Source of the DNA: Paguma larvata
Lineage: Eukaryota > Chordata > Mammalia > Carnivora > Viverridae
DNA: 64,000 nt
Direction: 5' to 3'
Assembly (NCBI GenBank): GCA_030068075.1
Contig: CM057830.1
Location: 27,250,247 to 27,314,246 of the forward strand
A program made the position numbers and the translations under genes. A model generated the notes under the pieces. It was given only the letters and a program-made list of their open reading frames with translations, was not told where the DNA came from and did no database searches. Shown here piece after piece: positions 33,418-46,573 of this stretch (its first letter is position 1; every line of letters starts with the position of its first letter).

Positions 33418-33955
33418 GAAACCTCATTTTCTATCATGATAGCTATTGTTACAATTGACTAATACTCTGTATTTGGTAAATCATAATTTTGATGGACACT
33501 GAATATTCCAAAATAGACTTTATAGCCTATCATGTCATTATGAATTTAGCACATATCTATTAATAAAACGTACATGAATTATGTTTGATAATGACAGTGA
33601 AGCATGGAACCAGTATTAGTGGCTACAAAGAATGACAACAGAGACTTAGCAAGTTTAGAACAAGGAGAATTTTAGCAATGTATGCACTTATATATTAAGA
33701 TTTTCCTCTTTTATAGAGTCTAATTTTATTTGATTGCAAGACAGTAATTTATGTTATCAAATATGTAGAAATTTGTGAATTTGAGGAACTCTCTCTTGAG
33801 AATTTTTTTTTTCAGTTTCTACCCCTTCTTTCATAGTTAATTGCCGTGAATTTAGCTTTTGTCCTCCAGGTAGCTTTTAATTACTTTCCCTCTTATCACT
33901 AGGACTACAGGTATCTTACAAAAGATATTTGTTCCACTCTCCTAAAGGATAAGAT

Positions 33956-34180
33956 GGGTCACCTGGGTGGCTTAGTCTGTTAAGCATCTGACTTCAGCTC
34001 AGGTCATAACCTCACGGTTCATGCTTTTGAGCCCCATGTTGGGTTCTGCACTGACAGCTCAGAACCTGGAGGCTATAGCCTGGTTTGGATTCTGTGTCTC
34101 CCTCTCTCTCTGCTCCTCCCCGTCTCATGCCGTGTCTCTCAAAAACAAATAAACATTAAAAAAATAAAAAAAATAAATAA
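33956..34180 (+). mobile_element. Felid tRNA-Lys SINE
   Basis: GGGTCACCTGGGTGGCTTAG head and a long A/T tail. AAAGGAT occurs on both sides and may be what is left of the target duplication. A ~12-bp insertion (GAGGCTATAGCCTG) disturbs the AGAACCTGGA block. Confidence 0.92.
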
Positions 34181-34349
34181 AGGATGAAAAAATCTTACCA
34201 AACTCAGACTCGTATAGTCTAATACCCTTCCATTTCCAACTTAGTGTGTTAGTTCGGTTTCTTTATATTGGCTTTGATTGTTCCTAGTTTTATCCCTGAT
34301 ACTATTTGTTTGTACATTCATTTATACATTTATTCAGAGTTCATTATTA

Positions 34350-34930
34350 CTTTTTCTTTAATTGACATTTATTGATTCCTATGATGTATCAGATACAGTA
34401 CAAACCAGAAGACCAACATCAATGAACAGGGCAGGAACAATCATTACCTTTATGGCACTTGAGCAAGAAAGAGTGATTTTATAAAGACAATTATTTTTAA
34501 ATGGTAATGTGTGCTATGAAGGAAAACAGCAGAAAAAACTAAGACTGCAATGTTGGGATAATATATCAAGGTCTACAGGGAAGAAAAATTTCATTATAAA
34601 AACAATATGTAGGCAAATACAATTTTAAGTAGTGGGAATTAACCATAGGAAGGAAGTGAAAAAAAAGGTAAGAAATCCAGCCAAAGGAAGTAACACATTA
34701 GAAAGATTTAGCAGGCACGAATCTGTTGGAGAAGCTGAAAATTGGTAAGGTGTCTGCAGCATTTTGAGAAAGGGAGGAAAATAGAAAGAGACAAGGTTAA
34801 GGAATTGGGCAATAGTCAGATCATGTAGTGATTTGTAGACCATATTATGGATTTCGGATTTTATTCTAAGTGCATTTAGTGGATGAAAAGCTAGAGCAGT
34901 GCAAAATTAGGTTGCTGGTAAACTTTAGAT
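34350..34930 (+). mobile_element. Ancient L2-like repeat (tentative)
   Basis: The run TTGATTCCTATGATGTATCAGATACAGTAC ... AATGAACAGGGCAGGAACAA and, later, CAGATCATGTAGTGATTTGTAGACCAT follow the order of a very old mammalian LINE2-type 3' region. Divergence is high. Confidence 0.45.
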
Positions 34931-35378
34931 TTCTTTCATGATTTGCTTTAAAGTTATGATCTCATGAAAGTGAAGTTGTAATGATGGTGTCAGACTTACA
35001 ACTCGTTAAAAGGCTCTCAAGATCCAAGCTTGACTCAATTGTTTTGGTACTCATTTGTTATAGAACAACAGATTTTATTCAATAAGTTTCAAGCAACAAT
35101 GCTTATAGCAAGGTTAATATAAATATTTCAGTAATTTTACTGGAAGTTACCATTTACATAAATAACTGACTAAAGGTTTTTAAAAGTGTACAATGTTTGC
35201 ACAGAAAACTATTCAGAATTAAAAATATATTAAATGAATGGATAACATCATATTTAACAGTGAGAAATTTGAAGCTTTACCACTAAGATCAGATACAAGG
35301 GAAGTATGGAATATTCCCCCTCTCTCCTCCTTTAAACATTGTACTGGAAGTTCTAGCTAATGTCTTAAGAAAAAAGCA

Positions 35379-35605
35379 GGGGCGGTTGGGTAGCTCAGTC
35401 GGTTAAGCATCCGACTTCGGCTCAGGTCATGACCTCATGGTCTTTGAGTTCAAGCCCCACATCGGGCTCTGTGCTGACAGCTCAGAGCCTGGAGCCTGCT
35501 TCGGATTCCGTGTCTCCCTCTCTCTCTGCCCCTCCCCTGCTCATGCTTTGTCTCTCCTGCTCTCAAATATAAGATAAAACATTAAGAAAAAAAGAAAAAA
35601 AAAGA
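35379..35605 (+). mobile_element. Felid tRNA-Lys SINE
   Basis: GGGGCGGTTGGGTAGCTCAG head, complete body, A-rich tail with G interruptions. Inserted in the old L1, 35 bp from the next SINE. Confidence 0.94.
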
Positions 35606-35640
35606 ACCAAAAAGGTGTACAGATTGAAAAGGAAGAGACA

Positions 35641-35860
35641 GGGGCGCCTGGGTGGATCATCGGTTAAGCACTGACTTTGGCTCAGGTCATGATCTCACGG
35701 TTTGTGAGTTCGAGCCCCACGTCAGTCTCTATGCTCACAGTTCAGGGCTTGGAGCCTGCTTCAAATTCTGTGTCTCCCTCTTTCTCTGCCCCTCCCCTTC
35801 TCACACTCTGTTTCTCTGTCAAAAGTAAATAAACATTAAAAATATTTTGAATAAAAAAAA
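35641..35860 (+). mobile_element. Felid tRNA-Lys SINE
   Basis: GGGGCGCCTGGGTGGATCAT head. Target duplication GAAAAGGAAGAGAC at 35,626 and GAAAAAGAAGAGAC at 35,861. It lies in the same orientation as the neighbouring SINE. Confidence 0.95.
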
Positions 35861-37663
35861 GAAAAAGAAGAGACTAAAGTGTCTTCATTCAAAAATGAAA
35901 ATATCGATCTCAAAAATATGAAATAATCAACCAAAAATTTCCAGAACTAATAAATGATTATAACCAGGTTGCAAGATATATATATGCAAAAGTAAAGTCA
36001 TTTCTTTGATAACAGGAATAACTCAGAATTTGAAAATAAAAACACAACACAATTTATATTAGTACCAAAGTGAAAATCTTAGGTTTAAATAACATGAAAT
36101 ATGTACAAGATCTACATGAAAAAAATTACAAAACTCTAATAAAATCAAAGAAGAATTAAATAAATCAAGAGATAGTCCATGTTCATGGATAGGAAGGCTC
36201 AATATTTTCAAGATATTACTTATTCTCAGCTTAATGTATAAATTCAATGGAATCCAGTGAAACGTCCCAGTCAGTTATATTCTGGCTATCAGAAAACTTA
36301 TCCTAATGTTTATATAGAGAGTTAAAAGACCCAGAAGAGTCAACACAATATAGATGGAGAACAAAGTTGAAGGACTGACTTCAAGACTTACTACAGAGCC
36401 AGAATAATCAAGACAGCATGTAACTGCAAAGAAAGACATATAGATCAGTGGAACAGAAAAGAGAGCTAAGAAATAGACCCACATACATACAGTCAACTGA
36501 ACTTTGACAAAGGAGTAAAGGCAATGCAATGGAGTAAAGACAATTTAATACATTATATTGAGAAAATTTGATATACACATGTAATTAAATTAGTCTAAAC
36601 ACAGACTTTACACCCACCAAAAAAATGAACTCAAAGTAGATCATACCCCTAAATGTAAAAGGCAAAACTATAAAAAGTCTGCAAAGTAACACAGGTTAAA
36701 ATCCAGATGACCTTGAGTCCAGCATTGACTTTTTTAGATACAACACCAAAGACAATTCATAAAAGAAATAACTGATAAGTTGGACTTATAATTAAAACTT
36801 TATGCTCTGTGATAGACAATCAAGAGAAGCAGAAGACAAGCGATAGATTGGGACAAAATACTTTCAAATGGCATATCTGATAAAGAACTGCTATCCAAAA
36901 TATAGACAGTACTTAAAACTCAACAATAAGAAAACAACCCAATTAAAAAAAATGGGACAACTCTACTTAAACAGACATCTTAACAAAGGAGACACACAGA
37001 TGGAAATTAAGAATATGAACAGGTTCTTGATATCAAATCTCTCCATATCAGAAGTCACCAGGGAAGTGCAAATTTAAACAGTAAGACATCACTACATACC
37101 TATAAGAATGGTCAAGATATAGAACAGTGATAATACCACATACTATCCAGGATGTGATTCTAGGAACAGTAACTTTTATTCACTGTAGGTGTGAATGCAA
37201 AATGGCACAGCTACTTTGGAAAACAGTTTGGTGGATTTTATAAAAGAAAACATAACATACATTTATCATACCATCCATCTGTCATGCTTCTTGGTACCTC
37301 CAAATCTGAAAACTTGTGATCACACAAAAACCTGCACATGGATATTTATGTCAGCTTGATTCATAACTGACAAAACTTGGAAACAACCAAGATGTGTTTC
37401 AGATGGTGAATGGATAAATAAGCTGTGGTACATCAAAACAACGGAATATTATTCACTGATAAAAGAGAATGAGTTAAAAGACTCTCAAAAATAACTACTA
37501 GAATGAATCAACAAATTCAGCAAAGTTTGGCAGGATGAGATACAACACGAACATACAGAAATCAATTGTGTTTCTGTACACTAAGAACAAAACATCTGAA
37601 AAAGAAATAAAACAATCTCCTTCACAATATCACCAAAATACCCACTTAGAAATAAATTTAGCC

Positions 37664-37870
37664 AGAAGTGCCTGGGTGGCTCAGTCAGTTAAGTGTCTGA
37701 CTTCAGCTCAGGTCATGATCTCATGGTTGTGAGTTTGAGCCCCATATCGGGCTCAATGCTGACAAAGTCGAGACTGCTTGGGATTCTCTCTCTCTCTCCC
37801 TCTCTCCCTGCCCCTTCTCCACTCATGCTCATTTTCTCTCAAAATAAATAAACTGTAAAAAATATAAAAA
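37664..37870 (+). mobile_element. Felid tRNA-Lys SINE
   Basis: AAGTGCCTGGGTGGCTCAGT head. Target duplication AGAAATAAATTTA (37,648-37,660) and AGAAAGAAATTTA (37,871-37,883). The AGAGCC segment is shortened. Confidence 0.93.
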
Positions 37871-37884
37871 AGAAAGAAATTTAA

Positions 37885-38093
37885 TTTTTTAAAATGTTTA
37901 TTTATTTTTGAAACAGAGAGACAGAGCATGAGTGGGGGAGGGGCAGAGAGAGAGGGAGACACAGAATGTGAAGGAGGCTCCAGGCTCTGAGCCGGCAGCA
38001 CAGAGCCTGATGCGGTGCTCTAACTCACAGACCACGAGATCATGACCTGAGCCGAAGTCAGATGCTCAACTGACTGAGCCACCCAGGCACCCC
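37885..38093 (-). mobile_element. Felid tRNA-Lys SINE, inverted next to its neighbour
   Basis: Perfect 10-bp duplication AGAAATTTAA at 37,875-37,884 and 38,094-38,103. It inserted into the 3' duplication of the plus-strand SINE just before it, so it is younger. Confidence 0.95.
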
Positions 38094-38140
38094 AGAAATT
38101 TAACCAAATTGGTGGCTAATTTTTACACTAAAAACTCTAT

Positions 38141-38335
38141 GGGGGCACCTGGGTGTCTCAGTCGATCAAACGACCGACTTTGGCTTAGGTCAAGATTTCA
38201 TGGTTTGTGGGTTCGAGCCCCAGGTTGGCCTTTGTGCTGACGGCTCAGATTCTGTGCCTCCCTCTCTCTCTGCCCCTTTACTGCTTGCACTCTGTCTCCC
38301 TATCAAAAATGAATAAATATTAAAAATAATAAGAA
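38141..38335 (+). mobile_element. Felid tRNA-Lys SINE
   Basis: GGGGGCACCTGGGTGTCTCA head. The TGGAGCCTGCTT block is missing, and the tail is (AAT)-rich. Confidence 0.92.
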
Positions 38336-39128
38336 AAAAAACTATACAATTTTGAGGAAAGAAATTGAAGATGATATGAATGGAAAGATACCCTGTGTTC
38401 ATGGATTGGAAAAATAAACATTTTTTTAAATCTCCATACTACTCAAAGCCATCTATAGATTCAGTGAAATTCCCACTAAAACTTTCAATGGCATCTTTCA
38501 CAAGAATAGAAAAAACAATCCTAAAATTTGTGTGGAGTCAAAGACGACCCCAAATATAAAAGCAATCCTAAGAAAAAAGAACAAAGACAGAGGCAGCACA
38601 CTTCCTGATTTTAAACTGCATTGCAAGGCTATAGAAATCAAAACAGTGGTATTGGCATAAAAAAAATACACATGCGTGGAATAGAATCAGGAACCCACAA
38701 AAAAACTCACATATTTGGTTAACCAATATGTGACAAGGGAGTCAAGAATATATTCAACAGGGAAAGGATAGTTTCTGCATTAAATGGTATTGTGAAACTG
38801 GATGATACCAATACATCAGAGAATGAAAATGAACCCCTAGCTCACACCACTGAAAAAAAAAAAAGTAACTTGAGATGGATTATAGACTTAAATCTAATAT
38901 CTAAAACAATAAATTTCTAGAAAACAACATAGGGAAAAAGCTCCTTGACATTGCTGTTTGCAGTAATTTCTTTATGTGGCAACAAAGCCCAAGAGATAAA
39001 GCAAAAATAAATGAGACTACATCAAACTAAAACGCTTCTGCACAGCAAAAGAAACAATTAACTAGATGAAAAGGCAATTTACAGAAGTGGAGAAAATATT
39101 TACAAATCATACATCTGACAAAAATATC

Positions 39129-39335
39129 TGGGAAGCCTGGGTGACTCAGTCAGTTAACATATGTGACTCTTGGTTTTGGCTCAAGTCATGATCTCAAGGT
39201 TGTGAGTTCAAGCCCCACATGGGACTCTGAACTCAGACCAGTGCCTACTTGGGATTCTCTCCCTCTCTCTGTCCCTCCCTCTCCCCCCTTCTCTCTTAAA
39301 ATCTAAAAATAAACTTAAAAATATAATTAAAAAGA
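39129..39335 (+). mobile_element. Felid tRNA-Lys SINE
   Basis: Worn head TGGGAAGCCTGGGTGACTCA. It sits between the L1 codons for TSDK and INIQNI-like text. Confidence 0.9.
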
Positions 39336-40379
39336 ATTAATATCCAAAATATATTTAAAAACTCTTACAACTCAATGGCAAACATAAGTAAATGATCTGA
39401 TTAAAAATGAATAAAAGACCTGAACAAACATTTTTTCCAAAAAGATATACAATGGGCAACAGGTACATGAAAAGGTGCTCAACATCACTAATCATCAAGG
39501 AAATGTAAATCAAAACCAGTGAGCTATCGCCTCACACCTGTTGGAAAGGCTATTATCAAAAAGACAAGAAATAACAAGTGCTGGTAAGGACGTGGAGAAA
39601 AGGGAAAGCTTGTGCACTGTTGATGGGAATGTAAATGGTATAGCCACTATGAAAAACACTATAGTGCTTCTTCAAAAAATTAAAAATAGAACTACCATAT
39701 AGCCTAGTAATCCCGCTTTTGATCATATACCCAAAGAAAATAAAAACATGATCTCAAAGAAATATATGCACTCCATGTTTACTGCAGCATTATTCACAGT
39801 AGTAAAGATATGAAAACAATTTAATTGTTCGTCAATAGATAAATGGATAAAGAAGATGTGATACATATTTACAATGGAATACTACTTAGCCAAGAATAAG
39901 AAATAATTCTCAACATTTGCAAAAACTTGGATGAAGCTTGAGAGCATTATGCTAGGTGAAATAGGTCAAAGACGAATTCTATGCGATATCACATATGTGG
40001 AATCCAAAAAAGCTGAACTAAGAGAGCAGAGTGGTGGTTACCAGGGGCTCAGGAATGAGGGAAATGAAGAGATATTGGTCAAAGGGTACTGTACTTTTAG
40101 TACAAAAGTCTGTACTTTTAGTCATAATTTTTATAAGTCCTGCAAATCTATATACAGCATAGTCATTACAGCTAATAATACTGTATCATATGCTTGAAAA
40201 TTGCTAGTGGGGTAGATCCTAAATGTTCTCACCACAAAAGTAATTATGTGACGGAACAGAAGAATTAGCTAATGCTATAGTGGTCATTTTACAATATATC
40301 TTATATCAACAGGTTGTACACCTTAAATTTATAAATCTAATATGTTAATTATATCTCAAGCTAGAAAATTTTTAAAAAT

Positions 40380-40571
40380 TTTTAAATGTTTTATTTATTT
40401 TGGGGAGAGAGAGAGAGAATGAGAGTAGGAAAGGGGCAGAGAGAATGAGAAACACAGAATCTGAAGCAGGCTCCAGGCTATGAGCTGTTAACACCAAGCC
40501 TGTTGTGGGGCTTGAATTCATGAACCATGAAATCATGACCTGAACTGAAGTCAGGTGCTTAATGGTGCCCC
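40380..40571 (-). mobile_element. Felid tRNA-Lys SINE in an L1 tail
   Basis: Target duplication TAGAAAATTTTTAAAAAT at 40,362-40,379, with a near-identical copy from 40,572. The final CACCCAGGC part of the head is truncated to AATGGTGCCCC. Confidence 0.93.
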
Positions 40572-41100
40572 TAGAAAAATTTTTTAAAAATATTAAATAA
40601 AAAAATAAATGAGCTGTCAAGACATGAAAAGACATAGAGAAACCTTAAATGCATATTACTAAGTAAAACAAACCAATTTGAAAAGGCTAAATACTGTATG
40701 ATTCCAGTTATATGACATGTGGAAAAGGCAAAACTATGGTGACAGTGAAAAGATTAGTGGTAGTCAGCTTAGGTGGGGGGATAAATAGGCAGAGCACAGA
40801 GGCCTTTTAGGCAGTAAAAATACTCTGTATGTTACTGTAATGATAGGTGTAAGTCATTGTACACTGGTCCAAACACTATAGAATGTACACTAACGAGTAA
40901 ATCACAAAGTCAACTATGGGCTTTGGGTGAATATGATGTGTCAATGTAGGTTCATCACTTGTAACAAATGTACTGTTCTGATGCAAGATACTGATAATGG
41001 GGAGGCTATGCATGTGTAGAGATAGGGGGAGTATATGGATTATCTCTGGGCCTTCCCCTCAACTTTGCCCCTCAGACTTCTCCAAAAATAAAAGTCTTAA

Positions 41101-41730
41101 TAATAAATCAGTGGAAGGATATATCATGTTTATAAACTAGAAGAGTCTATATTGTAAACATGTAATTCTGACAAATTCAGAACCTTCACTGAAATTTCAG
41201 TGAAATCCCAGTTAAATTTGTGAGGACTTTTTTTGTTAAAATTTAAAAGCTGATTCTTAATTTTATACAGAAATGAAAAAGATGATGCCTTAGACAATAA
41301 AACGTGTCTAAGTGAAGAATAATATAGAGAAGTCATTTTATAGGATATCAAGACTTATTATAAAGCCTCTATAACTAGCACAGTGTCGTTTTGGTGCAAG
41401 GATAAAATGTAGGTCAGTGGAATAGTACAGTGTCAAGAAACAAACATGCACACACATGTAAACATATGTTAATGACAAAAATTTATGCAGATAATGGGGA
41501 AAAAGCTGTTTGTCTTTTTGTTTGTTTTAAAATACGTGACACTATGTTAGTTGAATACCCATATCAAAAAAAAAAAAAAAAAACATGACCCCTACATCAC
41601 CACATTCGCAAATAGTAAGATCAGATGGATTATGAATCTAAACATGGAAGATAAAACAAATTTTCTAGGAAAAAAATAGCTAAGTATTTGTAATGAAATT
41701 GATGTTGAGTAGTCAAATATATTCAGCATA
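41101..41730 (+). mobile_element. Old L1 ORF2 fragment
   Basis: Plus-strand diverged ORF2 segment. Recognisable marks are GACTTATTATAAAGCCTC, GTCAGTGGAATAGTACAG and AGATGGATTATGAATCTAAA. An 18-A run at about 41,566-41,583 interrupts it. Confidence 0.68.
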
Positions 41731-43567
41731 ACATCATTTTCTATCCTTGCTGCCTATTATCAAGAGGAATTTAGTAGTTTAGACTTCTTTTAAAACCAAA
41801 TTTGTAACTCTCTCTAACCCTTTGTAAATCAACTTTGGTATCTTACAAGGATTGTTGAACTTATTTGTAAATATGTAAATGTTTTCTTAAAGTTTAGGTG
41901 TCTTTAGTCCAAAATGATTTGGAAATCTCTAAATAGAGTATTCAATGAATCTAGCCCAATAAGTTCATATTTGGAAGCTATAAACATAATAAAATTATTG
42001 AAAAAAGTTTTTGAACTTAGTGGCATTGATTCCTACTTCAGCAAGTAGGGACCGAACAAATAAAATAGTCGAGGTACAAATGTCTTTAAGATAATTGGAA
42101 ATTCTGCAGTGCTGTTGTGAACTATGTCAACCTGTGGAAAGAATTCTTTGATCAACCACTGATTTTTAACTGATTACATTTATATTCTGTACTGCAATGA
42201 AAAGAAATCGGAGAAGTTTTTAGTTTCTAAACCTGAAAACCTTCAAAATAATTATAAACAGACATCAATTATTTGACTTTTATTTGTTAAAATCTATTTT
42301 TAAGAAAGATATGCTAAATTGAGGCAAAAATCTAACTGAAAATATTGGAGCAGAAATGCTTATATAGTTAATTATAAAAACTTAACTGTGAATATGTTGT
42401 ACATAGCACAATTTCCTCTTAGTTTAATAGATACAGTGGTACCTGTAGTTACAATATTTTCTCGATGAGAATAATATGGACTACAGATAATACTCAAAGT
42501 AGAAAATATTTTAAATTCTAACTGTAAATTGCAATTTTAAAGATTATGACTAGTTTTGCTAAGTTAAATAATGAGTGACATTCAGTGAATATCTAACCAC
42601 TTCCCAATAAGATAAAATAATAAAACACTAAGTACTGAACATAGGTTTATCTATGCTTGTGTTATTACAGAGAAACTAAAGATAAATCTGGTCTCTTACC
42701 AAAACATGTTTTGTGCTTTACTGAAAGACTGTACTACAAAGAAATGCTTTTCTGAATTATAAAATGCATTAATAAATTTGCCAATCTAAAGAATTCTGTT
42801 TTAACAGTTCGCAATTGCTTACTAGTTAGTTTTCACTAGAAAGTAAGTTTTCTAAGAGTTAAAAATTCTAATAAATGTAATCAAGATTATGGAAAACAAC
42901 TGTATGTAAATAAAGACAGGCATTTTTGCTAAGAAAATGCATGAGAAGTAAAAATACATTTTTGTTGAGTGAAAAGAAAATAATTTTGCTCTAAAGTAAG
43001 CCTGGTTATTTAATGAGGAAAAACTTGGGACAAAATCTGAGGGCAAAAAAAGTTGTGGAAGATTTATGGAAAAGGAATCTTTGGAAAGGAATTTTTTTGT
43101 GTGGTTAGTACTGGCCAAGATTAGGATACATTTAAGTAAGTAATGAGCTTTAATATCTAAAGTACTCAGATGCACAATTAAAATTTTATCTTCTCTTTGT
43201 TAAAAGGACAAGTTTCTTTTCAACAATTGGTCTGATCTTAATAAGAAATTATAAAGTTTTCTTTACTTTTAAAGTAATTTGACTTAAAAAAAAAAGAATT
43301 CTAGGTTTTGCCAAAATAATTTCCTATGTTTTTCAGGTCTATAATTGCTTAAAAAAATCTGACTCTTATTATTAAAAGAGCTAAATTTTTCTCACAACTG
43401 TGTGACCTTCTATATTTGCCTCTGAAATCTTTTATTGTCACTTTTATTAAATAGACAATTAAAAATTGTTTCATAATGATTTGAATTCCTATTTTATCAA
43501 GTGTTTGAACCCTTTTAAAATTTGTGGACAAACTTCCCCAAATCAAATCCTAAAACAAAGTCGTTCA

Positions 43568-43786
43568 GAGGCACCTGCGTGTTTCAGTTGGTTAAGTGTC
43601 TGATTCTTAATTTTGGCTCAGGTCATGATCTCGCGGTTCATGAGTTTATGCCCCTCTCTGCACTGAAAGTGCAGAGCCTCCTTGGTATTCTCTCTCTTTC
43701 CTTCTCTCTCTCTGCACCTCCCTTGCTTTCTCTCTCTTTATATCCTTCTCTCTCAAATAAATAATAAACTTTTTAAAAATGTAAAA
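43568..43786 (+). mobile_element. Felid tRNA-Lys SINE
   Basis: Head AGGCACCTGCGTGTTTCAGT; the CT-rich tract is expanded. It is absent from the matching position in copy 2 (about 55,455), so it inserted after the duplication. Confidence 0.93.
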
Positions 43787-44648
43787 TAAAAAATAGTCTT
43801 TTGACCATAGTGTAACTGAAGTATTCCAAAGAATTCTTGGAATATTTCATAAGATTTGCGTTTCTTATTAAATTAATTAGGTTTAGTTGTTATAAGCTAA
43901 TATTTTTTCCAGCTTAACACTGGAAGTATTGACAAATAAGTGATACTAAATCCTCCTAGATTATATGTGTATAAATACACATTATGAAAAGTTATCTAAA
44001 AATATGAAACTCCTAAAAGTCTACTATATCCTTGTATGTTATTGTCCTGAAATATTGTATGTCACAGAAATAACTAAATTTCCTTCTAAGTTGCATTGTA
44101 ATGAACTCTCATCAAATCTTTAACCGTGGCCATTATTAAGTGTTTTATTATTTACAGAGAGTTACACTTTTACTCAGATGCTTTTACAAAAGTTTCCCAT
44201 AAATGTGTTTTGTCTTCAATGATTACAGGTCTCTATAACTTTAGGATCATAAAGATAAATAGGGCAAAAATTTCTAGAACTAATGGAAGAACTAAATTCA
44301 AGTAGAACAAGAGTAATATGGGACTGACTGAACTAAGGAGGATAATTTTAATTTTTATAACTTTGTTGAAAATATTGCTGACTTTTAAGAAATATTTTGT
44401 TTTTCCAGATTTAAAGAATCTTTTTCTCTTAAACTAACTGACTTAATAGTTTGATAAGATATATCTCTATGAGCAAACTGAAACATTTATTTTCTTGTCT
44501 ACCTGATCCCTCCAGAATTCAGTAACTTTCACTGAGTATTCTTCTATTTTCCTGGCAATGATTATTTGCATAAGTTCAGTAAGAATCTATCCTTTTTGTA
44601 ACAGACACAATTGGAAACATTAGTTATATTACTCCACCTTTGAGTGGA

Positions 44649-45198
44649 ATGTGTAAAGGCCAAGAACAGGTGCCACCAAGATGGGTGACTTTGGCATTAA
44701 GATGATTATTTTGAGTTAAAAATTAATCAAAACCTAGTAGATTCAAGAAAAGCTCTTTATCTCCCCCACAACTGCCTAAGAAGAATGTAGACAAAGGACT
44801 AGCTCCAGGAAGAGGGCTTTCACCATAGACAACTACATTATGACATGAATTAGGTGTGAAGGAATGTAGCAAGGCCTATTTGATAAAAGTCTTCTATGTC
44901 CTGTTGTTTCTTAACAGCCTAGCAAACATTTGTGTACCAATCATTTACTTTTTTTTTTTATCTTCCTGTGAATTGTATTCCTTCCTTTTGAAGTCCCAGA
45001 GCTCTACCTCCTTCTCCTTACTTTGATATGACATATATACCTTTTTTTGACTCTCTTTGCAATTTCCATGTCTGTATGGTTTCCCTGTACATACAAAATT
45101 TGATTTTTTTCCTGTTAATCTGTCTCATGTAAATTTGATTCTTAGTCCAGCTAGAAGGACTTTGAAGGTTAGATAGAGGAAATTCTTCCTCCTTGATA
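44649..45198 (+). mobile_element. Solo ERV1-like LTR
   Basis: From TGTGTAAAGGCCAAGAACAG to about CTTCCTCCTTGATAA. It includes GGCATTAAGATGATTATTTT, a TATA-like ACATATATACC at about 45,031, and the 3' segment ATTCTTAGTCCAGC. The orthologous position of copy 2 (about 56,420) is an empty site. It shares its 3' segment with the LTR at 46,574 but differs upstream. The exact right boundary is uncertain. Confidence 0.72.
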
Positions 45199-45460
45199 AA
45201 TATATTTGAGAGAGAAGTGCAGAGACTCAGATATGACCAGACAGCTTTAAGGAACTAAGACTGACTTTATGGAGTCATTAAAGACCCTTGGAAATATCAG
45301 CTTGGTATCCTGCTTCCAAAATTCCCAGGAGCCTTACAAAGTGACTAAAGACAGTCACTTCCTGCAGGTTCAGGAACCTCAGGACATTTCCAGAACCTTA
45401 AGAAGAGTAGGTATATGGTTTGGCTTTTGGCCTTGAGAGGCTATTACAAGTTCAATCTAG

Positions 45461-45638
45461 GGACATCTGGAGGACTCCGTCGGTTAAGGTCCAACTCTAG
45501 ATTTTCAGCTAGGTCATGATCTCACAGTATATGAGATAGAGTCCCACATTGGGGCTCTGTGCTTATAGTGCAGAGACTGCTTGGGATTCTGTCTCCCTCT
45601 CTTTCTGCCCCTCCCCCACCTGCTCTCGCGCGCACGCG

Positions 45639-45682
<44 letters not shown>

Positions 45683-45710
45683 CTCAAAATAATTAAAACG
45701 AAGCTAAAAA
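45461..45710 (+). mobile_element. Felid tRNA-Lys SINE with CG/CT-rich tract
   Basis: Perfect 13-bp target duplication AAGTTCAATCTAG at 45,448-45,460 and 45,711-45,723. The pyrimidine tract contains an alternating CGCGCGCACGCGCGCGC block (45,626-45,642) followed by (CT)n to about 45,678. Confidence 0.95.
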
Positions 45711-46573
45711 AAGTTCAATCTAGAGGTTTCTTATTAAAAGTTACAGCAAAGCATATTTTTAAAAGCCAATATGATCAATCACTCTTCTTGCCATGCTTAT
45801 GTAAATCATCAGGCCAGGTTTATTAAAACTACACTTACTCTGTAAACAAAGTAGTCTTAATTTAGCTAACTGTGGTAAAAATGAGGGTGATTATAAAAAG
45901 AAAAATTATGTCCCATAACACCTCTTTGAATAGAATAAAATACTGAAATAGAATAAAATATTTATTTTATTCTACTACAGCTCATTATAAACTGGACTAG
46001 ATCCTCATTTCTTCTACTTTCCTCCAATGCCCAGCTACAACTCTCTATACTAATGTTTTTTTTATTTTTCTCCCATTTTCCAACTTAAAATAATTTGAGA
46101 ATACTGCCTTTTCCCCTGAAGCCATGCAAACTAAGTATGGATGACTTCATGTAAGCTTCAGAGAAATCACCACAATAACTCAACATGTAGAGAATTATTA
46201 GGCCTATTGCTAAATGGGCCACTCAGAGATCACCGGAGACATTAAAAATACAAACTGGGAAGATCTGTGAGATTTCCACTGTCTACTTTCATTCTATCTG
46301 AGAATACTTCAAGCCTAACATCTAAAAATCTTGACTGGCTGGACTAAGAACTCAGAAACTGATTCACAATTTGATTTAATCACTAGGCATTATTTTTCTT
46401 TTGTTTGTATAGAAATGTCTCTTATTTAACCTTTGATTACTTAAACCACAGGCCTAAGTTTGAAAACACACCTGCATTACTGCCTCCTGAAATCAATTTA
46501 ATTGAATTGACCTATTGTCAGGACTAAGAGACTGGTTCAACAAGATGGAACAATCTACTGGTTCAACTTTTAA

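Larger units (their letters stand above)
37474..40598 (+). mobile_element. L1 (ORF2 half and 3'UTR) inserted in an older L1
   Basis: Begins within ORF2 just after the RT active site (NKFSKVW, QKSIVFLYTKN-like) and runs to the 3'UTR at about 40,372, then a SINE and an A-rich tail. It contains four SINEs plus one in its tail. It is clearly older than copies A/B, with dense stops; the only notable frame is 88 codons at 39,931-40,197. Confidence 0.84.
35190..41100 (+). mobile_element. Old L1M-type element split by a younger L1
   Basis: The left part, 35,190-37,473, is diverged ORF2 (RT downstream half to C-terminus, for example the YSLIKENE equivalent at the break). The right part, 40,613-41,100, continues with the last ORF2 codons and a 3'UTR ending CCAAAAATAAAAGTC. 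The break is filled by the L1 at 37,474-40,598. AAAAGAGAATGAG (37,461-37,473) and AAAAAATAAATGAG (to 40,612) look like the younger element's target duplication. Confidence 0.82.
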
